Assembly: GCA_003833135.1 (NCBI GenBank)
Contig: QZLH01000941.1
Location: forward strand, 4,992-40,065
Direction: 5' to 3'
Origin: Oehlia diaphana
Lineage: Eukaryota; Glomeromycota; Glomeromycetes; Glomerales; Glomeraceae
Length of the DNA stretch: 35,074 nt
The position numbers were made by a program, and so were the translations under genes. The notes under the pieces were generated by a model. The model ran no database searches. It was not told the origin of the DNA and saw only the letters and a program-made list of their open reading frames with translations. Positions 23,144-32,767 of this stretch are shown here, piece by piece. Numbering within the stretch: position 1 is the first letter of the stretch; each line of letters opens with the position of its first letter.

Positions 23144-24621
23144 TTAATTATTTTTAATTACCTGGAAAACTTCATAATCATCAATCTCGAAATTATTTGG
23201 AATATTGAGATTAGGATGAGCATATGGAGAAGAAGTCCATTTGTAACCATTAAGTTGCATTGCTAGGTCTTTCCCGAAAATTGGCATCCATCTGCCATTA
23301 CAGATTAAAGTAAGATCTTCATCAATCAATTTTCCAATTTTACCCATGTCAATATATCTATAATCATTAAAGAAAAATACAAAGCTATCTCGAGTATATT
23401 TGTAGACACCAGGTCCTTCCCAATAAAATGGTTTATATCCACCGACTATTTGATTTGTCCCTCTAATTATACCGATTATAATAATTGATCCTTCGTCATT
23501 ACATTTTTCATGAAATACTGAGGCTTTATAACCATCTCTACTAGCACGAAAGATAAGATTAAATTTGTAAGGAATAATTTGTAATGTTTCGTCTTCTTTG
23601 TCTATCCATCCCGTAAATAATGATAAATGTGTTGCGTTTATAAGAACAGAATTAACATTAACGTCAAAAGAGAATCTTGATGGTAACAATCCTATCTGTT
23701 CTACATTCGTAACCAAGTAAGACTTTAAGATCTCGTTTCTTAGCTTTTTTGGTAACAAATCATCATACGGTAATATTTTGTTGTAATATTCCTCAGAAGA
23801 TATATTATGGAACCTAATTAAAGGGATAAAGTTCAATAGCATCTTCTCCATCAAAGTTAATTCATCCCTAGTCCATTTAGAAGGGTCTTTATTAACAGTA
23901 GGTTGTTGTGCGTGAGCCCACCTAACCAAATTATTCCATAGTTCAATTTCATCTAGCGCAAGATCGTCTCGTTTGAGCAATAATTCCAATATTTTTGCGG
24001 GAAGTGACAATATTTTATCAGTTCCGAATAAAATAGCTGGTACCTGACAAATTGTTTTTAAATAATATTCTTCCAATATAGTGAAAGATCCATGTTGAAA
24101 AACAATATTAAGAAGTTCAATGCAATCATCTTGTGAGAATTTATTCTGATCCTCAATCAAAAATTCTTGTATATATTCAGAGAGTACTCCATCCAACCCA
24201 AGTTCTTCTATAGCGACCAATAATTTTAATATATCCGGTCCATTCATGACTTTTAAATTCAATTGTCCACAATATAAATGTCTGAAATATCGATTTAAAT
24301 TATTAAATATAATAGGTTTTAAGTTCATCAATATATAAAAATTTATAAAAAGTAAATTTTTTAATACCTTATAATAATTTCAAGAATATATGGCGAAATA
24401 TTTGGTTTCTCAAAAAAGTATTTCCCATCTTTTCTTTTAACCCTGTTATCAGAAAAAGCTGTATCAAAATAATCTGATTGATAACGAAGAATGTTTGAAT
24501 GAGCATAAATTTCTTTTTGATCATTATCTTCACCAGCTTGTATAATGACATCATAATCTTTTTTTGACTTGAATAAATTTTCAAGACTGTTTATAACTGG
24601 TAAATGTAATGGTTGTTGCAT
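23144..24621 (-). CDS. BTB-BACK-TLDc protein
   Basis: Two exons on the minus strand, 24621-24368 and 24281-23144, with an 86-base GT-AG intron in phase 2 at the end of BTB, give about 463 residues. I chose ATG 24621 (MQQPLHLPVINS) because it puts BTB at the same distance from the start as in relatives; an in-frame ATG at 24696 would add 25 residues. BTB is about 13-105 (YDVIIQAG, AHSNILRYQSDYF). BACK is about 105-245 (IELWNNLVRWAHAQ). TLDc is about 285-463 (YKFNLIFRASRDGY, GTNQIVGGYKP, DDYEVFQVIKNN). No lectin and no insertion. A TLDc relic lies upstream at 25335-25845, in the same orientation. Intact and probably active; Cullin-3 adaptor role inferred from BTB-BACK. Confidence 0.9.
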
Positions 24622-24687
24622 TTTTGTAAAAAGATACGAAGAAATCGCGTAAAGAAATCGAAGAAATTGATTTGTAATCATAAACGC

Positions 24688-24744
24688 GTTTAACACGTTT
24701 CCTTTTTATTGCGTATTTTTGCGGATTAATTGGTTTAACACGTT
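24688..24744 (-). promoter_or_regulatory. Repeated motif upstream of BTB gene
   Basis: GTTTAACACGTT occurs exactly at 24688-24699 and 24733-24744, 45 bases apart and about 67 and 112 bases before ATG 24621. ATCACGTTAT and ATCACGTGCT follow further upstream (about 24850-24876). Repeated CACGT-core sites suggest a transcription-factor site, perhaps bHLH. The role is inferred from position only. Confidence 0.4.
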
Positions 24745-25334
24745 ACGTAAGTGATCATCAAATTTGACTTAAATTATCAATGTAAATTTTGCGTTTACAA
24801 AAACACATGGTCGATGATTTATTTGGTTTGCTAGATCAAAAAATCGATTAATCACGTTATATATTGTATCACGTGCTTGTAATTTAGCGCCTTAACAGAA
24901 TTTATTTTATTATTTTCATTATTTATATATTTATCTATATATTTTGAGTCCAAAACTTCGAGTGGACCTAATACACTTACAATTTTTTTTCATATTCGAA
25001 ATTTCGAAAACTAATAAATGTATATTAAATTTAGTTTTTATTCCGAAGAAACTTATTTTTTTTGAAAAATTTTTTATAGGGATTTCCTATTTTTGTCTAA
25101 AGTAACCGCAGTTAAAGCAACAATTAGATAAATGTTTGTCATACCATTAAAAATAATTATTATTTTACTCTGAATTAGCATTCTTATGCAAATAACTTCA
25201 ACGGAAAAACAAAATCAATATATTACATTTAATTCCTTCAATTTAATGTTATAACCTTTATTATACTATGATATTAGTATTTACTGTTAATTTTAATGGA
25301 AAAAACTTTCTTGTCTTTTTTAACATATTAAAAT
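24745..25334. other. Intergenic
   Basis: AT-rich spacer between the minus-strand BTB gene and the TLDc relic. It contains the two CACGT-core words near 24850-24876; no gene is seen. Confidence 0.4.
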
Positions 25335-25845
25335 TTATTTTTTAACCACCTGAAAAGCTTCATAATCAGTGATTTCAAAATTTCCTGGGATACTGAGATT
25401 AAGATAAGAAGCTGTATTAGAAATCCATTTGTTATTTTTGTATCCAGACCCGAACATTGACCCTCAAAGTTTACAGATCAAAGCATTAGGAGCACAATTT
25501 ACTCTTCAAATTTTACCCGTACTTATATATATATAGTCATTAAATATATATATAAAGCTATCTCGAGTACTATGATTTGCTGGATTCCAATCAAGTGGAT
25601 TATATCCACCAAATATTTGATTAGTTCCCTTAATATTAACAACCATAATAGTTTTTATCACATTTATTATGAAACTTTGCAGCTGTATTGCCATCTTTAC
25701 TAGCACGAAAGATAAGATTAATTTATAAGGACTCATTTTTCGCATATTTGTCTTTTTTGTCTATCCAACCTGTAAATAATGTTAGGTGGTTTGCATTTAT
25801 AAGAACAGAATCAATAGTATTCAAAGGGAATCTTTGATGCAGGCT
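25335..25845 (-). pseudogene. TLDc-only relic of a BTB gene
   Basis: The minus strand starts within the linker before TLDc (INANHLTLFTGWIDKKDK; the intact neighbour has INATHLSLFTGWIDKED). It continues through a one-base loss near 25725, FRASKDGNTAAKFHNKC, a further frame change near 25655, GTNQIFGGYNPLDW and DSFIYIFNDYIYI. It ends FEITDYEAFQVVKK with a stop at 25335. A stop and frame change also lie near 25465-25505. BTB and BACK are absent; similarity ends abruptly near 25845. It is closest to the gene at 23144-24621 and lies in tandem with it, so it is probably a truncated tandem duplicate. Confidence 0.8.
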
Positions 25846-25977
25846 CATAATTTTTATCACTTTTTGCAGATTTTTTTTTTAATGCCATTATTTTTCGTTA
25901 AGATTAATTAGTCACATGACAGTTAAGTAGCGAAGGATGGTCGGCAAGATTTTGGCCTAAAATAAACAACGTTTCAG

Positions 25978-26038
25978 GGCCGGAATTATGATAATGCCGG
26001 CCGGTATCAAAAAAAGGACAATAAAATCTAGGCCGGCA
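25978..26038. repeat. GGCCGGC inverted-repeat cluster
   Basis: GGCCGG (25978-25983), TGCCGGCCGG (25995-26004) and GGCCGGCA (26031-26038) sit in otherwise AT-rich sequence. TGCCGGCC and GGCCGGCA are perfect 8-base inverted copies, and GGCCGG at 25978 can also pair with CCGGCC at 25997-26002. It looks like a remnant of a small palindromic element or a local hairpin. Confidence 0.5.
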
Positions 26039-26135
26039 CTACTATCTAAAAAAGGCAAGATTTTCATGAAAATTTACGGAGTTTTACAAAAATGACCCTA
26101 TAAAATAGGGGACCTTTTTATGTATTTTTTGGGGT

Positions 26136-26224
26136 GACCTTTATGTTTGTAACACGATCAGCGCAATTATAAATAACGAACTTTCCTATAAAGTTTAAAC
26201 CCTAATTATTGTATTTTTTAAACA
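26136..26224 (+). promoter_or_regulatory. Promoter block shared by F-box pair
   Basis: GACCTTTATGTTTGTAACAC (26136-26155) is identical to 29666-29685 and lies 89 bases before this ATG (84 in the paralogue). Sequence upstream of it differs between the two genes, so this block marks either the edge of the duplicated unit or a conserved control element. Confidence 0.5.
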
Positions 26225-27670
26225 ATGTTTCAACTTCCCGCTGATTGCTTGAACGAGATTTTTGAACACTTAGAGAATGACAAATTTACTTTACATTCAT
26301 GCATGTTAGTTAGTCGTTATTGGTGTGGTGTTTCTGTGAGAATTTTTTGGAGAAATGTTCGGAATTATAATACTTCGAATTTCAGTACTTTAATTGCTTG
26401 CCTTCCAAACACATCAAAAGAAATTTTATATAATAATGGAATTGTTATTTCAACCCCAACTTTAAAAACTCCCACTTTTAATTATGCATCATTATGCAAA
26501 GTTTTATCAGTTAATAGAGTTTATTACAAAATTGAAATGCTTCTTGAAAATCAACAAAATATTTCACCACAAAGTCTTAAAAACTATACACTTGTAGTGG
26601 CGCAGGAAATATTTCAAATGTTCATGAAAGAAATCTCTTCTTTAAGAAGTTTAACTTTTTACTCATATCCAGACATGACTTTTAATATATATTTTATTGG
26701 AGCAAAAGATTGTTTAAAAAATCTCACAGAATTATGCTGTAGTTCAAATATTTCCACCGAAATATTTTATCAATTATCTCAAATATGTTATAATATACAA
26801 TCTCTTACTATAGGATTTGAAAGCACTGTCACAGATGGAATAGCAGATTTAATTTCTGTTCAGAGAAATTTGAAAAGTTTTGATATGACGCTATATCATG
26901 GTCTGAGAGTTGATGAACAGATTTTGTCATCATTAATGTTAAAAATTCCTAATACTTTAATTAAATTAAATGTTTATGGAAGAAATAATTATTTTTCATT
27001 ATCATTTATTGCCAATTTATCAAATTTACAAGAACTTAAATTATCATTTGATAATAATAAATATTTTGTTAATTTTGAAAAGTTACAATATACTATTTTT
27101 CCACAATTACAAGTTTTAAGAATTCCAGAAAAATATCCCATAAATGGGTTATTAATAAAATTCTTAGAAAACAATGGGAAAAATTTAAAAGAAATTTATA
27201 TAGGTGAGAATAAATTTAATAGTGATAATTCATTAAATTTAGCTATTGCTAAATTCTGTCCAAATCTTAAAAAAATTTCTGTTGGAATTCATTATAATGA
27301 ATTGGAAACATTAAAAATAATTTTTAATAATTGTAAGGATTTAGAAAGTATTAAAATTTGGTGTGGAGGGAAATATTTCTTGACTGAAAAAGAAGCATTA
27401 GAAGCTTTTGCGAAATATTCACAAAATACTTATGAATTGATATTATATCATCAATCTAAAGAACTATTTGACTCGCTTTTGCATCCGGAAGAATTAGAGT
27501 CATTTTTTATAAAATGGACAGATCGTAAACCACAAAAATCACTTTCAATAGTTGTTGTTAATCATAATATATGTAGTTTGAATGCAAATTATAAAAATAT
27601 TGAAATAATTAATAAATATATTAAATTAGGCATTGTTAAGAAATTTAAGGTTACAGGTTTCAATATTTAG
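26225..27670 (+). CDS. F-box and leucine-rich-repeat protein
   Basis: One exon, 481 residues, no introns. The F-box is at residues 1-45 (LPADCLNEIFEHLENDKFTL, then SRYWCGVSVRIFWRN); the ATG directly before it is the natural start. A linker follows, then irregular leucine-rich repeats from about 150 to the end (SLTIGFES, TLIKLNVYG, NLQELKLSF, NLKEIYIGE, NLKKISVGI, NLESIKIW). By family knowledge the F-box binds Skp1 in an SCF ubiquitin ligase and the repeats choose the substrate; the substrate is unknown. Large F-box sets are typical of Rhizophagus. A damaged copy lies at 29750-31165 in the same orientation. Confidence 0.9.
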   Translation: MFQLPADCLNEIFEHLENDKFTLHSCMLVSRYWCGVSVRIFWRNVRNYNTSNFSTLIACLPNTSKEILYNNGIVISTPTLKTPTFNYASLCKVLSVNRVYYKIEMLLENQQNISPQSLKNYTLVVAQEIFQMFMKEISSLRSLTFYSYPDMTFNIYFIGAKDCLKNLTELCCSSNISTEIFYQLSQICYNIQSLTIGFESTVTDGIADLISVQRNLKSFDMTLYHGLRVDEQILSSLMLKIPNTLIKLNVYGRNNYFSLSFIANLSNLQELKLSFDNNKYFVNFEKLQYTIFPQLQVLRIPEKYPINGLLIKFLENNGKNLKEIYIGENKFNSDNSLNLAIAKFCPNLKKISVGIHYNELETLKIIFNNCKDLESIKIWCGGKYFLTEKEALEAFAKYSQNTYELILYHQSKELFDSLLHPEELESFFIKWTDRKPQKSLSIVVVNHNICSLNANYKNIEIINKYIKLGIVKKFKVTGFNI

Positions 27671-29436
27671 ACTATGTACTGTTCTCGTATTCTTATTAAT
27701 AAAATTAAAAAGTTCATTTATAAATGTATGTACATGTAATTATTAATAAAGTTTAACATATGGTTAAATACATATAGTATATGAAATTTCCAATGCTGTA
27801 CGCATGTAATGGTAAACTAGATATAAATCATATAATCTTACTCCATGGCTAAGTTATTTAAAATATCTCTTATAGAAATTCAGAATTTCTGATTTAATTG
27901 TTCGAACTGCAGTAATAATTTTTTGTTTCAATAATTTAGGAAAGTCTAGGGCGAAAATAATAATATCTGAATGACGATTTCTAGAACTTGCTATGAATTT
28001 AATATGAAATAAAATTTCGCGTGATAATAATTATTTTCACATTAGCTCATAATAGGAAAAAATCTTACGCATCGCTCTAGAAGAAGGGATTTATTGAATT
28101 ATTTACTCTGAATTGGACTTGATTATGACAGCTCTTCCATATTATTACGAAGCAATATTACGAATTTTAAATATGATAAATTATATTGCATTGATAATAC
28201 ATCATCTGCTTTAACTAATTTGGCGACTGATTTTTAAATTAAAAAAAAAATCATGTTAAATTGTTTATTAAAAATTCTTTTTGTTTAAAATTTAAAATTA
28301 AATTAATGAATAAATTTGACGTTAATAGAAAAATAAAAATTGTTCTCTTTTTTGTTTTTTTTTATTTTTTTTTGGTAAACGAACCGTTCCTTTATTTATA
28401 TGATAAAGAACATACAAAAAAAAACAGATCTACAGTTTAGTAAGTTTAGTATCAATCAAAAAACCTAATGATATCTCCCTCCATACCAAAACTTCATGAA
28501 GTGTGGTACCATTACCTACCATTTAAATGCACATGTACTGTATGTATGTTCAAAAATAAAAATAAGAACTATCTATCCTATTACAAACGCATCCCTAAAT
28601 CTATAAAACAAATACTCATTCACTATAATGATAAATCCATACCTATTCTAAACTACTTACACATTATGGCGGAATTTTGACGGTGAGAGCTCCTCCGGTA
28701 CTTTAAACGTCCCTAGCTGGCGAAAATTTTCGAAGCTTCGCCCCTACTTTAACGTTCATAAAATCTAATGATCAAACATAAACCTACCCTTCGGTTGTCA
28801 TCCATAAGGTCCCAAATAAAATCCACTACAGAAAGGGCGATTTGAAAATTGTTCACTTATAGTAACCAGATTATATTGTATCAAAGATTTGATGTATGCT
28901 TGTATCACGATGGCCCATCTAAAAGGATGATTGCCACCACAAGAGTGACAAGACTACAAAATAAACATTTATTAAATAAAATAAAGCATTATAACTAAAT
29001 ACTAAACCAAATAACTCTACTAATTCTATCTGATATTATAGTACCAAACTAAACCCTAAAAATAAACTACAATAGTTTCCCTTATAAATAACCCAATAAA
29101 GTAATAATTAAGGTTGCTCTTTTTCATCATAAGAAAAAGGTTAAAAGAATCGATCAATTAAATGCACTGGGCAAAAATCAAATTAATTTCTTATCGTTAT
29201 CCAGAAACTAAAGAATTTAAGGTATATTTATACTTTCTGATGTTATACTAATTCAAAATAGAGACTTCCATTAAAATACCAATCAGATTAACAGTTTCTA
29301 AAATAAAATATCGAACCAATCCTTCTATGAAATATAGGATAGTAAATGACAACTACTGCCTATCGTCATGATTACCATTAATGTTCCTCGTATAACCTCC
29401 AAAAATAATAAAACAGCATAATCAATAAATTACCAC
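27671..29436. other. Intergenic with mixed repeats
   Basis: The first 100 bases match the downstream flank of the F-box relic (TCTTATTAATAAAATTAAAA against TCCTTATTAACAAAATTAAA), so the duplication included the 3' region. A 30-codon open frame at 29162-29251 (MHWAKIKLISYRYPETKEFK) is coding-like but too short to call. No other gene is seen. Confidence 0.35.
28670..28765 (-). repeat. Coding-like repeat fragment with palindromes
   Basis: This patch is much richer in G and C than its flanks and contains two overlapping palindromes, CGAAAATTTTCG (28731-28742) and CGAAGCTTCG (28741-28750). The minus strand reads GTFKVPEELS in one frame and VGAKLRKFSPARDV in another. I have the impression such strings recur in Rhizophagus predicted proteins, which would make this part of a dispersed element, but I cannot confirm that here. 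Confidence 0.4.
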
Positions 29437-29610
29437 TAGTTTAATGTCATCGCGGATCACCTTAATCCCCTTATGAACCTTCATTTGTTGATAGTTTAAG
29501 GTCATTCCGGACCGCAGTAAATAAAAATACTTAATACACTTAAACTAAATATAATACTGCGCTCCACAATTAATAGATTCACTAGGTAAGTTCAGACGTT
29601 ACACTACCGA
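29437..29610 (+). repeat. Dispersed repeat, copy B
   Basis: Relative of 425-610. The AGTTTAnnGTCATnnCGGA motif occurs at 29437-29457 and 29492-29512, followed by ACTTAAACTAAATATA, ACTGCGCTCC, AATTAATAGATTCACTA and GTTACAC in the same order as copy A. It lies about 140 bases before the F-box relic's ATG. Confidence 0.6.
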
Positions 29611-29665
29611 TGATTCATATCATGCTTATTAATCAAATCCATCAAATGATAATTATGAACCGCAT

Positions 29666-29749
29666 GACCTTTATGTTTGTAACACAGCTGACACAATGAC
29701 ATTTCGGTTTAAATTAAAATTTAAAAACTCTTTCATTATATTTAAAAAA
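29666..29749 (+). promoter_or_regulatory. Promoter block of F-box relic
   Basis: It contains the 20-base block identical to 26136-26155, 84 bases before ATG 29750. Between the block and the ATG the two paralogues have diverged. Confidence 0.45.
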
Positions 29750-31165
29750 ATGTCTCAGCTTCCTGATGATTGTTTGAACGAGATTTTTGAACATTTAGAA
29801 GATGACAGATTTACTTTACATTCATGCTTATTAGTTAATCGTTATTGGTGTGATGTTTCTGTGAGAATCCTTTGGAGAAATATTTGGAATTATAGTATTT
29901 CGAACTTTAGTACTTTAATTGCTTGCCTTCCAAATGAGTCAAAAGAAATTTTATATAATAATGGAATTGTTATTTCAACCCCAACTTTAAAAACTCCCAC
30001 TTTTAATTATGCATCATTTTGTAAAGTTCTATTGGTTAATCGAGCTCGTTATAAAATTGAAAGGCTTCTTGCAAATCAACAAAATATACACTTATAGTGG
30101 CGCAGGAAATATTTCGAATGTTCATGAAAGAAATCCCTTCTTTAAGAAGCTTAACATTTTATTCATATCCAGACTTTTAACCCAGTATATCTTATTGGAG
30201 CAAAAGATTATTTAAAAAATCTCACAGAATTATGCTGTGATTCAGATAATTCTACCGAATTATTTCATCAACTATCTCAAACATGTTATAATATACAAAC
30301 GCTTACTATAGGTTTTGAAAGAATTATTTCGAGTGGAATAGCAGATTTAATTTCTGTTCAGAAAAATTTGAAATGGTTTGTTATAAGGCTTTGTTATGAT
30401 CTGACAGTTGAAGGATTATCGATTATTTCATCATTAATGTCAAAAATTCCTAATACTTTAATTAAATTGGATGTTTATGGAGATAATCATTTTTCATTAT
30501 CACTTATTGCCAATTTAACAAATTTACAAGAGCTTAAATTATCATTTAATTGTGATGAATATTTTGTTGAATTTGATAAGTTTCAATATGTTAATTTTCC
30601 ACATTTACAAGTTTTAACAATTCCAGATGCATATCCAAGAAATGGGTTACTAATAAAATTCTTAGAAAACAATGGGAAAAATTTAAAAGAAATTTATATA
30701 AGTGAGACGAAAGGTTATGATGATAATTCATTAAATTTAGCTATTGCTAAGTTCTGTCCAAATCTTAAAAAAATTTCCGTTGGAATTAAGAAATTAGAAA
30801 CATTAAAAGTAATTTTTCATAGTTGCAAAAATTTAGAAAGTATTAAAATTTGGTGCGGATGGGAATTCTTGAGCATAAAAGAAGCATTGGAAGTATTTGC
30901 GAAATAATCACAAAATACTTACGAATTAATATTATTTCATGAATTTACAGAACGATTTAAATTGGTTCCAGAAGAATTAGAATCTGCTTTTATGAAATGG
31001 ACAGATCGTGAACCGCAAAAATCATTTTCATTAGTAGTTATTAAATATGACGGAATTAGTTTAGATTCTGATGTAAATATTGAAATAATTAATAAATATA
31101 TTAAATTAGGCGTTATTAAGAAATTTAAAGCTACGAATTTTGAAGATGAAGAATATTATTTTTAG
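29750..31165 (+). pseudogene. Decayed F-box/LRR duplicate
   Basis: Close copy of the gene at 26225-27670. The F-box is intact (LPDDCLNEIFEHLEDDRFTL). A 25-base deletion near 30087 shifts the frame to an early stop; it removed sequence between two TAT triplets of the intact copy. A second small indel near 30174 (net minus 2) restores the original frame, and the leucine-rich repeats then read well until TAT became TAA at 30905-30907. After that the frame is open to the family stop at 31165. A truncated F-box protein of about 115 residues could be made. The upstream ATG at 29696 is not the family start. Confidence 0.85.
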
Positions 31166-32767
31166 ACTACAGTATGTATTTATATCCTTATTAACAAAAT
31201 TAAAATTTTTTAATAAGTGTATGACCATAAATTAATATTAGTTAAATTTTACATTAAAATACTGTACATGATTTTTTGTTAACATAATCTTTTCTAAAAT
31301 ATTAGTCCATTGTATGTATCAATCAAATATGTGAAAGCCAAGAAATAACAAAGAAAAATAAATAAAATAAAGTGTCCAATTTTATAGAATTAATTATCAG
31401 ATGAATGCTTGTATTATTATATTCGTTATTATAAAATTTTCGTTAAATTAACGTAAACAAATTTTATATTTTTTTTTTACTTAAAAAAAGGCTCGATAAA
31501 AGTATAAGACAATTCAAGTAATATGATGTTCTATTTCTAAAGAAAAACTAATCATATAAAATAGTATTTTCAATGCGTAAATTGTTTCAGAATCTTTACC
31601 AAAGAATCAATATAAAAAAAGGAAAAAAAAAGGAATTCTACCAGGGACTCAAAAATGAAATGTTAACTATGTTACAGATAGTATTAACAAAATTTTACTA
31701 TATAAAGTTACAGTGGTCAAAAAAAGTACACGGAGAATATTTTATCAATTGTGTAATAAATAAACGTCAGTGGTATATGAAAATTTGCAGATATATACCT
31801 ACTGTATGATAAATAAGAAATCAAAAGTACGTTAAGAAAATTTGAAAAGCGGTTTCATAATAAATATCCAATCAAATGTTCTTTTTTTTTTATTTTTAAA
31901 ATCATAAAGTACAATATTTAAAATATTTAAATAAATTTACATAGTACGTTGATTATGAAATTAAATTTCAGTTGTTTATTTAATGCACAATACGAAATTT
32001 TATTAAGAAATTACGTTTGTGTTTTAAGACAAAAATATATTTTCCATGGCTGGTCATATATAAAACTAATATGTTATAGGTCATTTTATTGACTTGGACT
32101 TATAAAACCAATTGTTAATGAAAAAATCCAAATAAATCTGTTGAATTAATACAGGAGATAAAAAAATTATATTGGTAAGTCATTTATCTTACAAAAATTA
32201 GCCATAGTAACTATAACAATTCTATTTCATCCACAATATTGAATATTTTTACCTATATTATACCTAAAAATGCATCTATCTTTTAACTATATTATGATGA
32301 AAGTGAGATAATGACTAAAATGCAGTTTATAATTGTTGATAACATTAAACTATAGAAATATAATTAATTACCATGAGTCACAGTCAGTCACGTGTATGAA
32401 AATTAAAATGGTAATATATTTATTTATATATATGTAATTATAGCATACTGGGTATGGCAATAATGTTTATCTAAAATTACCCAATTTTTTTGAATAATCT
32501 ATTTGTATTATAAGTGGTTAAAATTATCGGTAAAAATTGGCGTAACCGACAATTGACAAAAATAATGTCATTACTTTACTTTATAGAAATAATTATTAAT
32601 CTGTTTGGACATAATACCATAATAATAAATAAATTCTATTTTTAGATAAAAAAAAAAAAATTCAAATAACGTATTGTATAAGATCGTTATATGATGTATC
32701 TTTAATTTAGAATATCTTAATTCTTTTTCTTTGTCAAATTGTTGCTCAATCTACTTAATAAATTAAA
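31166..32767. other. Intergenic
   Basis: AT-rich. A 78-codon open frame at 31573-31809 is lysine-rich, has no recognisable domain and contains long A runs, so I do not call it. The region before 32768 is the probable promoter of the ATPase gene; no specific motif stands out. Confidence 0.4.

Noticed and set aside
23125..23151. Perfect AT-only hairpin as a transcription terminator
   Set aside because: Rho-independent-type terminators do not apply to RNA polymerase II genes, and AT-only palindromes are common by chance here.
31573..31809. 78-codon lysine-rich frame
   Set aside because: Runs of A explain the lysines; no domain, and no matching sequence elsewhere in the window.
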